Made by a program: the position numbers and the translations under genes
Assembly (NCBI GenBank): GCA_947490975.1
Contig: CANLHV010000002.1
Location: forward strand, 1 to 50,535
DNA from: Acidimicrobiaceae bacterium
Lineage (GTDB): Bacteria > Actinomycetota > Acidimicrobiia > Acidimicrobiales > Ilumatobacteraceae
Direction of reading: 5' to 3'
DNA: 50,535 nt
Shown here: positions 8,454 through 18,050 of the stretch, piece after piece
Layout of the letters: the number at the start of each line of letters is the position of its first letter
Position numbering within the stretch: position 1 is the first letter of the stretch
The notes under the pieces: generated by a model
Seen by the model: the letters and a program-made list of their open reading frames with translations, nothing else
Told to the model about the DNA's origin: nothing
Database searches by the model: none

Positions 8454-10709
8454 ATGGCCACCTCATCGAGGGTGCTGCCGTGGCGGCGCCAAAATACAAC
8501 GATTGCCGAAGAGCTTTCGCCGCTGCTGACCGCCTATAAGTCGAGACATCCAAAGGGTTCGGTTTCGCTGATTAATACAGCCTACGAAATGGCTCGATCA
8601 GCACATGCGAATCAAAATCGTTCGAGCGGTGAGCTGTACATCAATCACCCAATTGCTGTTGCCCGGATTGTCGCCGACATCGGTCTTGACGAAGTTTCAA
8701 TAGTCGCTGCATTGTTGCACGACGCCGTTGAAGACACCGAGATAACTATTTCTGATGTTGAAAGCAATTTCGGAAGCGAAGTGTCGGCAATTGTTGACGG
8801 TGTAACGAAACTTGAGCGCCTCCAGTTTGATTCAAAAGAAGCACAGCAGGCCGCGACAATGCGCAAGATGTTGGTGGCGATGGCGCGCGATTTGCGCGTA
8901 TTGATGATCAAGCTTGCAGATCGCTTGCACAACATGCGCACGATTGCCGCAGTACCTCACGAAAAGCAACAAAGAGTTGCGCAAGAGACTCTCGACATTT
9001 ATGCGCCGCTGGCTCATCGTCTTGGTATGCAAGAGATTAAACAGCAACTTGAAGATTTGGCATTTGCTGCACTGTATCCAAAGCGATATGCCGAACTTGA
9101 TCATCTTGTTGCAACTCGGGCACCCGAGAGAAATGTTTATTTGGCAAAAACCATCGGCCAAGTTCAACAATGGCTCAAAGAAGTGAAGATTAACGCCGAA
9201 CTTACGGCGCGCGGTAAACACCTCTGGAGCATCTACGAAAAAATGGTGCAAAAAGGTCGCGAATTTGATGACATCTACGACTTGCTGGCGATTCGAATCG
9301 TCGTGCAATCAGAAAAAGATTGCTACACGGTGCTTGGCGCCATTCACGGACACTGGAAGCCAATAGTTGGTCGATTCAAAGATTACATAGCGATGCCGAA
9401 ATTTAATTTGTATCAATCTCTGCATACGACTGTGGTTGGGCCTGGCGGTAAGCCAATTGAGGTGCAGATTCGCACACAAGAAATGCATCAGCGAGCAGAG
9501 TGGGGCGTGGCATCGCACTGGGCATATAAAGACACAGTTACCGAAGGCGACATCGACTGGCTCAATCGAATCATCGACTGGCAAGGTGAGGTTTCAGACC
9601 CGAGTCAGTTCTTGGAGATTTTGAAAACAGACCTTGAACAAGATGAGTTGTTCGTTTTCACGCCAAAGGGTCGCGTGATCACTCTGCCAGTTTTGTCGAC
9701 TCCGGTTGATTTTGCATACGCGGTTCACACAGAAGTGGGGCATAGTTGCATGGGTGCCCGAGTAAATGGCCGTCTGGTGCCACTTGATTACAAACTTGCA
9801 TCGGGCGATACTTGCGAAGTTCTCGTTTCTCAAGGTGAGACGAGCGAACCAACCGAAGACTGGCTCGATTTCGTAGCTTCACCTAAGGCACGCAGCAAGA
9901 TCAAACAGTGGTTGACGCGTGAACGTCATGAAGACCTGGTTGAAAATGGGCGAGACGAACTTGTCGAGCGACTTCGTCAGGCGGGTTTGCCTGCACAAAA
10001 GATTCTCTCCTCACAGGTTCTGCAAGACGAGGTTGCTTTGCTCAGTTTCGAGAGCGTTAACGAATTTTTCGCCGCAATTGGTGATCAGCGGGTTGACGCT
10101 GTAGCAACAGTCGAACGTATGTCGAGTCGAATGCGTGATGGCCTACAGCCCGATCAGTTGTCAATGTCGTCTGTTGGTGGTGGTATCTCGAGTGTCAACC
10201 AAAAAAATGGTGTGCACATTGAAGGCATGCCCGATGTTCTGGTTCGGCTTTCGCGCTGCTGCACACCAGTTCCGCCCGATGAAGTGATGGGTTTTGTGAC
10301 CAAAGGTCGCGGCGTAACAGTGCATCGTGCCGACTGCGCGAATGCCACGGCCCTTGCCGAAGATTCAGCGCGAGTAGTCGATGTCGAGTGGTCGTCCGAT
10401 GGTTCAAGCACAATGTTTGTTGCGGCAGTTGAAGTCAAGGCGTTAGATCGCTCTCGTCTGCTGCGCGATGTTGCCAATGCACTTTCAGACGAGCACGTGA
10501 ATATCGTGGCATGCACAACGCATACGGGCTCTGACAGAGTGGCGCGAATGCGGTTTGAGTTTGAATTCGCAGACCCTAGTCACTTGCAATCGGTTTTGCG
10601 GGTGATAAAGCGAATCGATGGTGTTTACGATGCGAATCGAGTACTGCCTGTGGTCGCATCGGTCTCGCTGGATGCAGAAGATATCGCTCACCCGTCGGCG
10701 TCAAGATAA
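8454..10709 (+). CDS. rel: Bifunctional (p)ppGpp synthetase/hydrolase Rel
   Basis: Rel makes and degrades the stringent-response alarmone. The 751-residue protein keeps all expected domains. The HD hydrolase has HP at 65-66, HD at 89-90 and KLADRLHNMRT at about 153-163. The synthetase has GKHLWSIYEKM, RFKDYIAMPKFN at about 307-318 and YQSLHTTV at 320-327. A TGS domain follows (about 400-465), then the RLSRCCTPVPPDE motif and a C-terminal ACT domain (about 670-750). The RFKD form is the RXKD signature of bifunctional Rel rather than the EXDD of synthetase-only RelA. hisS and aspS follow, a common actinobacterial neighbourhood. Confidence 0.97.
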   Translation: MATSSRVLPWRRQNTTIAEELSPLLTAYKSRHPKGSVSLINTAYEMARSAHANQNRSSGELYINHPIAVARIVADIGLDEVSIVAALLHDAVEDTEITISDVESNFGSEVSAIVDGVTKLERLQFDSKEAQQAATMRKMLVAMARDLRVLMIKLADRLHNMRTIAAVPHEKQQRVAQETLDIYAPLAHRLGMQEIKQQLEDLAFAALYPKRYAELDHLVATRAPERNVYLAKTIGQVQQWLKEVKINAELTARGKHLWSIYEKMVQKGREFDDIYDLLAIRIVVQSEKDCYTVLGAIHGHWKPIVGRFKDYIAMPKFNLYQSLHTTVVGPGGKPIEVQIRTQEMHQRAEWGVASHWAYKDTVTEGDIDWLNRIIDWQGEVSDPSQFLEILKTDLEQDELFVFTPKGRVITLPVLSTPVDFAYAVHTEVGHSCMGARVNGRLVPLDYKLASGDTCEVLVSQGETSEPTEDWLDFVASPKARSKIKQWLTRERHEDLVENGRDELVERLRQAGLPAQKILSSQVLQDEVALLSFESVNEFFAAIGDQRVDAVATVERMSSRMRDGLQPDQLSMSSVGGGISSVNQKNGVHIEGMPDVLVRLSRCCTPVPPDEVMGFVTKGRGVTVHRADCANATALAEDSARVVDVEWSSDGSSTMFVAAVEVKALDRSRLLRDVANALSDEHVNIVACTTHTGSDRVARMRFEFEFADPSHLQSVLRVIKRIDGVYDANRVLPVVASVSLDAEDIAHPSASR

Positions 10710-10735
10710 TGATTCGCTTGTGGCGCCAAAGCGTC

Positions 10736-10741
10736 TAGCCT
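10736..10741 (+). promoter_or_regulatory. Putative leaderless hisS promoter (-10)
   Basis: TAGCCT ends six bases before the hisS GTG at 10748. A weak TTCGCT lies at the -35 distance (10713-10718). Confidence 0.4.
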
Positions 10742-10747
10742 TCACGC

Positions 10748-12004
10748 GTGCCTGAATTCAAGACTTCGCCCGGTACGCGCGACATATTGGCGCCTCATTC
10801 GGCGCGTTGGCGTGCATTTCAAGAGGTTTTTGCTCGCACTGTCGAGGCAGCTGGTTATAGCTACATAATTCCACCAATGTTTGAAGATCTAGACGTCTTT
10901 TTGCGACTTGGCGAAGCGACAGAAGTAGTAACAAAAGAAATGTATGACTTTCACGACAAGGGTGGTCGCCATGTTGCTTTGCGACCTGAGCAGACGGCGA
11001 GTGTTTGTCGAGCATTTGTCGAACACCGCCCGACGACGCCGTGGAAGGTTTGGTATTCGGGTCCGAATTTTCGCTACGAGAAACCCCAGCAGGGCCGATA
11101 TCGACAGTTTGACCAAGTTGGTGTCGAAGCGCTCGGCGCCGATGATCCGTTGCTAGATGCAGAAGTAATCGCCTTGGCTGCGAAATTTTATGCAGATCTC
11201 GGTTTGAGAAAAGTACATCTGTCAATCAACACGCTCGGAGACGAAGGTGACCGTGAGAAATATTCGCAACAGTTGTCTAGATACCTAACGACAAATGAAA
11301 AAAGTCTTACTTCAGAAAGTCGCGCGACTTTAGAGCGAAATCCATTGCGCGTGCTTGATTCAAAGCGCGAACCAGATCAGAAAGTTATCGCGGGCGCTCC
11401 TGCTATTCGAGATTCGATAAGTGCGACCGCAAACGAGCATTTCGAGGCAGTTTTGCAGTCACTCGATGCGTTGAACATTAAATACGAGATCAACAATCGC
11501 CTGGTGCGCGGCCTCGATTATTACCGTCGCACGACATTTGAGTTCACTTCAACGGCACTTGAAGCCGCACACACAGCAATCGGTGGAGGCGGACGTTACG
11601 ACGGTCTTGTTGAAGCACTCGGTGGGCCGGCGACTCCTGGCATTGGCTTCGCGTTGGGGCTAGATAGAACTCTTCTTGCATGTGACGCTGAACAAGTCTT
11701 TGATGCACCCCAAACCGCGGTCGATGTCTTTGTTGTTGACACAGTCAACGGTCGTCATGCTCAAGAACTGTGTCATCTATTGCGAAGCAACGGCGTTCGC
11801 GCAGACCGCGCATATGACTTGCGAAGCATGAAGGCGCAAATGAAATCAGCTGACAGAAGTGGTGCACAAATTGCATTAATAATTGGCAGCGAAGAAGTAG
11901 AAAAAGCGACCATAATGTTACGGCCCATGGGTTCAGGTGAGCAGTATTCAATCGCTCGAAAAGATTTGCTTGGCGAAGTTCGCAAAGCACTAGACACAAA
12001 ATGA
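10748..12004 (+). CDS. hisS: Histidyl-tRNA synthetase
   Basis: A class II synthetase of 418 residues that charges tRNA-His. The N-terminal SPGTRDILAP, motif 2 region GPNFRYEKPQQGRYRQFDQVG, the histidine-binding GLDYYRRTTFEF and the GGGGRYDGL segment, and motif 3 GIGFALGLDR are all present. An anticodon-binding domain follows (about 330-418). GTG 10748 is the only good start and follows a putative -10 directly. aspS starts 13 bases downstream and is probably cotranscribed. Confidence 0.97.
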   Translation: MPEFKTSPGTRDILAPHSARWRAFQEVFARTVEAAGYSYIIPPMFEDLDVFLRLGEATEVVTKEMYDFHDKGGRHVALRPEQTASVCRAFVEHRPTTPWKVWYSGPNFRYEKPQQGRYRQFDQVGVEALGADDPLLDAEVIALAAKFYADLGLRKVHLSINTLGDEGDREKYSQQLSRYLTTNEKSLTSESRATLERNPLRVLDSKREPDQKVIAGAPAIRDSISATANEHFEAVLQSLDALNIKYEINNRLVRGLDYYRRTTFEFTSTALEAAHTAIGGGGRYDGLVEALGGPATPGIGFALGLDRTLLACDAEQVFDAPQTAVDVFVVDTVNGRHAQELCHLLRSNGVRADRAYDLRSMKAQMKSADRSGAQIALIIGSEEVEKATIMLRPMGSGEQYSIARKDLLGEVRKALDTK

Positions 12005-12017
12005 AAGCACAAAGTAA

Positions 12018-13790
12018 ATGAACAAACAAACAAATAGCACAGCGTTGAGATCTCATTTGTGCGGAGACATGCGTGTCGAAAACATCGGCCAGAAAGTCAC
12101 TTTGTGCGGCTGGGTTGGTCGACGAAGAGAACACGGCGAGCATCTTGCATTTTTAGACCTGCGCGACTTCAGCGGAATCGTGCAATGCGTGGTCGATAAT
12201 TCGGTGGATGTTAGAAGTGAATGGGTGCTCAGAATTACCGGCACTGTGCAGGCGCGCCCAGCGGGCACAGTCAACGACAATATTCCGACCGGCAAGGTTG
12301 AATTGGCAGACTGCACCATCGAAGTTCTGAATAACGCCGAACCACCGCCGTTTCCGATTGACCAACGCGGTGACGACGTCGACGAAAATGTTCGCCTCAA
12401 GTATCGATATTTAGATATTCGCCGAGAGCGAATGCAAAAGAACCTGCGCCTGAGAGCATCAGTAAACTCGGCGATCCGTAAATCGATGGAGTCGCAAGGT
12501 TTTACCGAGATAGAGACACCATTGTTGATGCCGAGCACACCAGAAGGTGCCAGAGAGTTCTTGGTTCCTTCTCGCAATGAGCCCGGCTCGTTTTATGCTT
12601 TGCCTCAATCACCGCAATTATGGAAGCAGTTGCTGATGGTCGCTGGCATCGACCGTTATTACCAGATTGCAAAGTGTCTGCGTGACGAAGACCTGCGTGC
12701 TGATCGTCAATATGAATTCATGCAACTTGACGCCGAGATGAGTTTTGTCAATAAAGACGATGTGATGGCGATGATTTCGACTGCGGTCATTGCGGCCGCA
12801 AAAGCCGCGACCGGCTCAGAGCCGCCACCGATCGAACGCATGACATGGCATGATGCGATGAATCACTACGGCATCGACAAACCCGATTTGCGATTTGAAA
12901 TGAAGTTGATCGAAATGACCGAAGTTTTCGCAAAAACTGAGTTCAAAGCCTTCGCCTCGGCAGAGTCGATCAAAGCGATCTGTGTGCGCGCGGCCGAATA
13001 TCCGCAGCAGGCCGCATCGGGCCGCAACAAACTAGATGCTTTAACTGATAAAGCGAAAAAACTCGGTGCAAAGGGTCTTGTCTGGATAAAAGTCACCGAG
13101 GGTTTTGTGCTTGATTCACCAGTCGCAAAATTTTTGTCTGAGTCTGAACAATCTCAATTGATCTCACTTACTAAAGCTGAAGTGGGCGACTTGATTTTGA
13201 TGGTTGCCGATACTTGGTCGACGACATGCTCGGTGTTGGGTCAACTGCGCAACGATCTTGGTCGACCACCAGTGCACGAGGGCCCGTATAGATATGTATG
13301 GGTGGTCGATTTTCCGATGTTCGTTGGCATCAACCCAACCACAAAGATGCCGCAACCAGGTCATCACCCGTTTTGTCACCCACATCATGAAGACGTAGAT
13401 CGCCTTGAGAGTGATCCGCTCTCAGTGCGAGCATTGGCCTACGACTTGGTATTGAACGGCTGGGAGTTGGGCTCTGGTTCAATTCGAATTCACGAACCAG
13501 ATTTGCAGCGTCGGGTGTTTCGACAACTTGGCATTAGCGACGAAGATGCCGACAATCGGTTCGGCTTCTTTTTGCAACCGTTTAAATACGGCGCACCGCC
13601 ACATGGTGGTTTCGCATTCGGCATTGATCGACTTGTGGCGATCTTGGCAGGAGAAGACAATATTCGTGAAGTTATTGCATTTCCGAAAACGCAGTCGGGT
13701 TCTGATCCGATGACAAATGCGCCTACGACTGTAAACCCGAATCAACTCAACGAATTAGGCATCAGGCTTTTGCCACCTGCGGCAAAATGA
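12018..13790 (+). CDS. aspS: Aspartyl-tRNA synthetase, predicted non-discriminating (Asp/Asn)
   Basis: A bacterial-type class II AspRS of 590 residues with an N-terminal OB anticodon domain, the QSPQLWKQLLMVAGIDRYYQ core, an inserted GAD domain (about 300-430) and motif 3 FAFGIDRLVAIL. The anticodon domain has His39 in RRREHGEH and Gly83 in ARPAGTV. By my alignment these match His31 and Gly83-equivalent Gly82 of the Pseudomonas aeruginosa enzyme, residues tied to recognition of both tRNA-Asp and tRNA-Asn. That predicts mischarging of tRNA-Asn followed by amidation by GatCAB, whose genes are not in the window. The stop overlaps the rarA start as ATGA. Confidence 0.95.
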   Translation: MNKQTNSTALRSHLCGDMRVENIGQKVTLCGWVGRRREHGEHLAFLDLRDFSGIVQCVVDNSVDVRSEWVLRITGTVQARPAGTVNDNIPTGKVELADCTIEVLNNAEPPPFPIDQRGDDVDENVRLKYRYLDIRRERMQKNLRLRASVNSAIRKSMESQGFTEIETPLLMPSTPEGAREFLVPSRNEPGSFYALPQSPQLWKQLLMVAGIDRYYQIAKCLRDEDLRADRQYEFMQLDAEMSFVNKDDVMAMISTAVIAAAKAATGSEPPPIERMTWHDAMNHYGIDKPDLRFEMKLIEMTEVFAKTEFKAFASAESIKAICVRAAEYPQQAASGRNKLDALTDKAKKLGAKGLVWIKVTEGFVLDSPVAKFLSESEQSQLISLTKAEVGDLILMVADTWSTTCSVLGQLRNDLGRPPVHEGPYRYVWVVDFPMFVGINPTTKMPQPGHHPFCHPHHEDVDRLESDPLSVRALAYDLVLNGWELGSGSIRIHEPDLQRRVFRQLGISDEDADNRFGFFLQPFKYGAPPHGGFAFGIDRLVAILAGEDNIREVIAFPKTQSGSDPMTNAPTTVNPNQLNELGIRLLPPAAK

Positions 13791-15094
13791 CGAGTGATTT
13801 GTTCAGCGCTGCGGCGACTGAACGCTTGAAGTCGCAGGCTCCGCTTGCGGCAAGGTTGCGACCACGAACGCTTGATGATGTTGTTGGTCAACGACATCTT
13901 GTTGCAAGAAATTCGCCGTTGCGTTTGCTGATTGAAGGTGATCGACTTTCTTCGGTAATTTTCTGGGGTCCGCCGGGCACGGGCAAGACGACGCTTGCCG
14001 AAGTAGTTGCCTTGACTACAAATCGTCACTTCGAACGCCTTTCAGCAGTCAGTGCCGGTGTAAAAGATGTACGCGAGGTCATCGAGCGGGCAAGTGAACG
14101 GCTTGGCCAGTTTGGTCGGGGGACGATCGTGTTTATTGACGAGATTCATCGTTTTTCGACATCTCAGCAAGATGCACTTTTGCCTTCGGTCGAATCAGGA
14201 GTCATAACTTTGATCGGCGCAACCACAGAGAATCCTTATTTCGAAATCAATGCGCCACTGCGAAGTCGATCAACGTTGTTTCGCCTTGAGCCTTTGCTCG
14301 TTAGCGATGTCAAAGAATTGTTGCAGCGCGGTGTTGTGGCAGAGTCTGTTGTTGCCGACGAAGAAGCACTAGAGACTCTGGCGCAACGGTGTGGTGGTGA
14401 CGCGCGACAGGCATTGACTGCTCTCGAAGTTGCGTGTGCGCTCTCGCATGAGAACGACAGACATGTCACGCTGAGTCATGTCGATGCGGCATTGGGCGTA
14501 AGTGCTTTGCGTTACGGCAGAGACGATCATTACGACGTTGTATCTGCGTTTATAAAAAGCATTCGTGGATCGAATGCACAGGCTGGTTTGTTTTGGCTCG
14601 CGCGAATGCTTGAGTCGGGTGATGATGCGAGATTCATCGCGCGACGACTTGTTATTTTGGCAAGTGAAGATATTGGCATGGCCGATCCGAATGCATTGGT
14701 GGTTGCGGTTGCAGCGGCGACCGCACTTGAGCACGTTGGTCTTCCTGAAGCTCAACTTAATTTGGCGCAAGCGGTCGTTTATTTGGCCACGGCACCAAAG
14801 AGCAATCGAGTTGCACTCGGCATTTGGTCAGCGCGCGAAGATATACAGCGTGGCGTAAACAGCGAAGTGCCCGCACATCTTCGAGACGGCCACTATGAAG
14901 GTGCTCGCGAGTTCGGCCATGGCGTTGGTTATATATATCCCCATGACGACCCAAGAGGTTTCGTCGAACAGCAATACATGCCCGAGTCAAAGCCAGGTTC
15001 TCCTGAGATACGCGGTGATTACTATCAGCCCTCAAATCACGGTAGCGAGCGTGAAATCGCCGAGAAAATGAATAGCGTAAACAGAAATGATTAA
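13787..15094 (+). CDS. rarA: Replication-associated recombination protein A (RarA/MgsA AAA+ ATPase)
   Basis: RarA is an AAA+ ATPase related to clamp loaders that acts at stalled replication forks. The 435-residue protein has PLAARLRPRTLDDVVGQ, Walker A GPPGTGKT at 61-68, Walker B with DEIH at 118-121, sensor 1 LIGATTENP and sensor 2 region GGDARQALTALE. The C-terminal tetramerisation domain ends in the conserved YIYPHDDPRGFVEQQYMP. It is translationally coupled to aspS by ATGA and overlaps the next small gene by eight bases. Confidence 0.96.
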   Translation: MTSDLFSAAATERLKSQAPLAARLRPRTLDDVVGQRHLVARNSPLRLLIEGDRLSSVIFWGPPGTGKTTLAEVVALTTNRHFERLSAVSAGVKDVREVIERASERLGQFGRGTIVFIDEIHRFSTSQQDALLPSVESGVITLIGATTENPYFEINAPLRSRSTLFRLEPLLVSDVKELLQRGVVAESVVADEEALETLAQRCGGDARQALTALEVACALSHENDRHVTLSHVDAALGVSALRYGRDDHYDVVSAFIKSIRGSNAQAGLFWLARMLESGDDARFIARRLVILASEDIGMADPNALVVAVAAATALEHVGLPEAQLNLAQAVVYLATAPKSNRVALGIWSAREDIQRGVNSEVPAHLRDGHYEGAREFGHGVGYIYPHDDPRGFVEQQYMPESKPGSPEIRGDYYQPSNHGSEREIAEKMNSVNRND

Positions 15095-15380
15095 ACGATT
15101 TTTCTGGATACTTCTCGGTACTGCGCTTGCAGTATTCGGCGTGAACTATTTTAAAAAGAAAGCCGCCGAGAACCCAGAACAGTTTTCAACTGATGCTCTT
15201 ATCGAAAAATTCATTGAAATATTTGACACCGTCAAAGAAAGCGTGCAAAGCCTGTGGCAAGGGTTCGCCGGCGGACAATCACTCAATGACCATGAACTTG
15301 AGAAGATTTTTGCTGATAAACCCGATTTTGATTCTGAGTTCGACTCAACAATAAAGCCGTCCGACGTCTCGCTGAATTAA
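15087..15380 (+). CDS. Small single-pass membrane protein of unknown function (DUF6167-like)
   Basis: A 97-residue protein with a basic N-terminus and one hydrophobic segment (about residues 5-22, RFFWILLGTALAVFG), then KKK and an acidic, probably cytoplasmic, helical tail rich in Phe, Asp and Glu. It overlaps rarA by eight bases and lies before alaS. In other actinobacteria this slot often holds a short protein with the same basic-FW-hydrophobic start, grouped as DUF6167. The resemblance is in layout and N-terminal pattern only, so I do not assign a function. Overlap with rarA and lack of other frames support it being real. Confidence 0.75.
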   Translation: MIKRFFWILLGTALAVFGVNYFKKKAAENPEQFSTDALIEKFIEIFDTVKESVQSLWQGFAGGQSLNDHELEKIFADKPDFDSEFDSTIKPSDVSLN

Positions 15381-15383
15381 ACC

Positions 15384-15398
15384 TGACGCCCTGCGTCA
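15384..15398 (+). repeat. Short inverted repeat between the small membrane gene and alaS
   Basis: TGACGC, a CCT loop and GCGTCA form a perfect six-pair hairpin just after the upstream stop codon. No T-run follows, so it is not a standard intrinsic terminator. It lies 12 bases upstream of the putative alaS -10 and could equally be an operator. Confidence 0.4.
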
Positions 15399-15410
15399 AA
15401 GGGTGAATAG

Positions 15411-15416
15411 TAGGCT
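15411..15416 (+). promoter_or_regulatory. Putative leaderless alaS promoter (-10)
   Basis: TAGGCT ends eight bases before the alaS ATG at 15425. No clear -35 and no Shine-Dalgarno are visible. Confidence 0.4.
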
Positions 15417-15424
15417 TGTAATTT

Positions 15425-18043
15425 ATGGCGGCCGAAATTCGCACTGCGAACGAACTAAGAAAGGCTTTTACGGGCTTTTTCGAGCAACGCGGTCATACGA
15501 AAGTCGAATCTGCAAGTTTGATACCGCACGATCCGACAATTTTGTTCACTGTGGCGGGCATGGTGCCGTTCAAGCCTTATTTCGTTGGCGATGAAGTGGC
15601 GCCTTATAAACGAGCAGTGAGTGTTCAGAAATGTGCGCGCGCCGGTGGCAAGCACAACGATTTGGACGACGTTGGTCGAACCAAGCGACACTGCGTATTT
15701 TTTGAAATGCTCGGCAACTTTAGTTTTGGCGACTACTTCAAAACTGATGCAATTCCATGGAGTTGGGAGTTAGTAACTGAGGTCTTTGGCTTTGACGGCG
15801 ATCAACTTTGGATAACCGTTCACGAAAGTGACGACGAGGCCGAACAGATTTGGCATGATCAAGTTGGCGTGCCGATGAATCGAATTCAGCGCCTCGGCGA
15901 TGCCGACAATTTTTGGCAGATGGGTGAAACCGGCCCGTGCGGACCATGTTCTGAAATTCATATCGACCGAGGTCCTTCTTTCGGACCAGACGGCGGACCG
16001 TTGAATGACCCGAAAGGTGATCGATTTTTAGAATTCTGGAACCTCGTGTTCATGCAATTCAACCAAGACAAAGATGGCAGCCGAACCGCATTGCCCAAAC
16101 CATCTATCGATACGGGTGCGGGCCTTGAGCGAATCTTGGCTTTGAAGCAGGGCAAAGATTCGATTTGGGAGACAGACGTCTTGTTTCCGCTGATCGAGCA
16201 AGCACAGTCTGCAACATCCACTAAATATTTAATTGGTGACTACGAAGATAAATCAAGTTTTTCGTTGCGCGTGCTTGCCGAGCATGCACGATCGGCGACG
16301 ATGCTCGTCAATGATGGTGTGTTTCCGAGCAATGAAGGTCGCGGATATGTTCTACGCCGAATTTTTAGGCGCGCAGTGCGTCATGCTTATTTGCTCGGCA
16401 CAGACAAGTTGGTGATGCCCAAATTAGTTGAGACAGCAGTTGAAATCATGCAAGAAGCGCATCCAACTCTAAAAACGAACAAAGACTTTATTCTTGGCGT
16501 GCTGACAAAAGAAGAAGAGAGTTTCAGACAAACCCTTAAAAATGGTTTGAACTTGCTAGAAAACGAGTTCTCGGCGATAAAGACTTCGAAAAAGAAGTCG
16601 ACTTTGAGTGGCAAGAGTGCATTTGTTTTGCATGACACATACGGATTTCCGCTTGAACTTACCCAAGAGATTGCAGGCGAGCGAAACATCAATGTTGACA
16701 TCACAGAATTTGAAACCGAGATGCATGCGCAACGCACGCGAGCCAAAGCGGCGCGCAAGGGTGCGGCATCTGCCGACGAGACACTTGCTCAGTATCGCCA
16801 ATTGCTCGACACCCACGGCCAAACCAAGTTCGTGGGTTATGAATCAGACTCGTGCACTGCCAAGGTTTTGTCGCTAGTTGCTTTAGATGATTCGAGCGTT
16901 GAGGTCTTTTTAGATGTGACTCCGTTTTATGCAGAAAGCGGAGGACAGGTCGGCGACCGAGGCACGATTCGCTGCCCGAGCGGCGAAATCAAGGTGACAG
17001 ATACGGTCTTTGCACTGCCTGGTCTGCGCAAACATATCGGTGTGCTTTCTGGCGAAATAGTTGCAGGCGTCGAAGTCACCGCGACGATCGATGTCAATTT
17101 GCGTAATTCGACCCGAAAAAATCACACGGCGACTCATATTTTGCATTACGCACTGAGAAAAGTGTTAGGTGATCATGTGAAGCAGGCAGGCTCACTAGTC
17201 TCAGCAGAGCGATTGCGATTTGACTTCAGCCACTACGCGCCGCTTTCAAATGTCGAGATTGAACAAATAGAGCGCATCGCCAATGCTCAGGTTTTGACCA
17301 ACTCTGATGTCAAAAATTATGAGACTTCGAAAGAGAAAGCGACCCAGGCTGGCGCGATCGCATTTTTCGGTGACAAGTACGGTGACATGGTTCGTGTTTT
17401 AGAAGCTGGTGACTCAATCGAGTTGTGTGGTGGTACTCATGCGGCGGCTACTGGCGATATCGGATTGATCAAAATCGTCGAAGAAGGCTCAATCGGGTCA
17501 AATCTGCGCCGAATTGAGGCAGTGACTGGTCAAAATGCTGTGGACTATGTGATTTCAACTGCACGTACGATTCAGAAACTCAATGAACTGCTAGACACAA
17601 ATTCGGCAGCGCTTGTCGAATCGATGTCAAGAAAAATTGCGGAAGTCAAAGAATTAAATGATGAACTTAAGTCGTTGCGATCAGCGGCGGCCCGTGGTCG
17701 AGCAGCTGAATTCGTCAGCAAAAACAAGGGCGGTGTCGTTGTTCAGCGAGTTGATGGTCTCTCACCAAGCGATCTGAGAGAGTTGGCGTTGGCGATTCGA
17801 GCCAGCAAAGAAATTAAAGCCGTAGTGCTTGGTGGTGTGACTTCAACAGGTGGTGTTGCGTTGGTCGCAGCAACCGGCGCGGGCGTCTCGACACCGGCAG
17901 GCGACCTAATTAGTCAGGCTGCAAAAATGGTTGGCGGCGGCGGCGGCGGCAAGGGCGACATTGCGACTGCAGGTGGCAAAAATGCGGCCGCACTTGACGA
18001 GGCATTGCTCGCCGCGGCACAAGCATCCAGCAAAATTGTCTAA
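15425..18043 (+). CDS. alaS: Alanyl-tRNA synthetase
   Basis: A class II synthetase of 872 residues. The N-terminal catalytic core has FEQRGHTKVESASL, VQKCARAGGKHNDL and TGPCGPCSEIH. The editing domain has the zinc-binding HTATH (His567, His571) and CGGTH (Cys668 to His672). The C-terminal C-Ala domain carries a six-glycine run from a GGC repeat (17933-17950), normal for the family. It starts a probable alaS-ruvX-mltG-aroE transcription unit. The start ATG 15425 lies just after a putative -10, with no SD. Confidence 0.98.
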   Translation: MAAEIRTANELRKAFTGFFEQRGHTKVESASLIPHDPTILFTVAGMVPFKPYFVGDEVAPYKRAVSVQKCARAGGKHNDLDDVGRTKRHCVFFEMLGNFSFGDYFKTDAIPWSWELVTEVFGFDGDQLWITVHESDDEAEQIWHDQVGVPMNRIQRLGDADNFWQMGETGPCGPCSEIHIDRGPSFGPDGGPLNDPKGDRFLEFWNLVFMQFNQDKDGSRTALPKPSIDTGAGLERILALKQGKDSIWETDVLFPLIEQAQSATSTKYLIGDYEDKSSFSLRVLAEHARSATMLVNDGVFPSNEGRGYVLRRIFRRAVRHAYLLGTDKLVMPKLVETAVEIMQEAHPTLKTNKDFILGVLTKEEESFRQTLKNGLNLLENEFSAIKTSKKKSTLSGKSAFVLHDTYGFPLELTQEIAGERNINVDITEFETEMHAQRTRAKAARKGAASADETLAQYRQLLDTHGQTKFVGYESDSCTAKVLSLVALDDSSVEVFLDVTPFYAESGGQVGDRGTIRCPSGEIKVTDTVFALPGLRKHIGVLSGEIVAGVEVTATIDVNLRNSTRKNHTATHILHYALRKVLGDHVKQAGSLVSAERLRFDFSHYAPLSNVEIEQIERIANAQVLTNSDVKNYETSKEKATQAGAIAFFGDKYGDMVRVLEAGDSIELCGGTHAAATGDIGLIKIVEEGSIGSNLRRIEAVTGQNAVDYVISTARTIQKLNELLDTNSAALVESMSRKIAEVKELNDELKSLRSAAARGRAAEFVSKNKGGVVVQRVDGLSPSDLRELALAIRASKEIKAVVLGGVTSTGGVALVAATGAGVSTPAGDLISQAAKMVGGGGGGKGDIATAGGKNAAALDEALLAAAQASSKIV

Positions 18044-18050
18044 ACCATCA

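Noticed and set aside
12053..12577. Long minus-strand open frame opposite aspS
   Set aside because: Covered by the conserved AspRS anticodon domain; Ser/Arg-rich translation typical of a shadow frame.
17933..17950. Six GGC repeats near the 3' end of alaS
   Set aside because: They encode the poly-glycine run conserved in AlaRS C-terminal domains, not a mobile or regulatory repeat.
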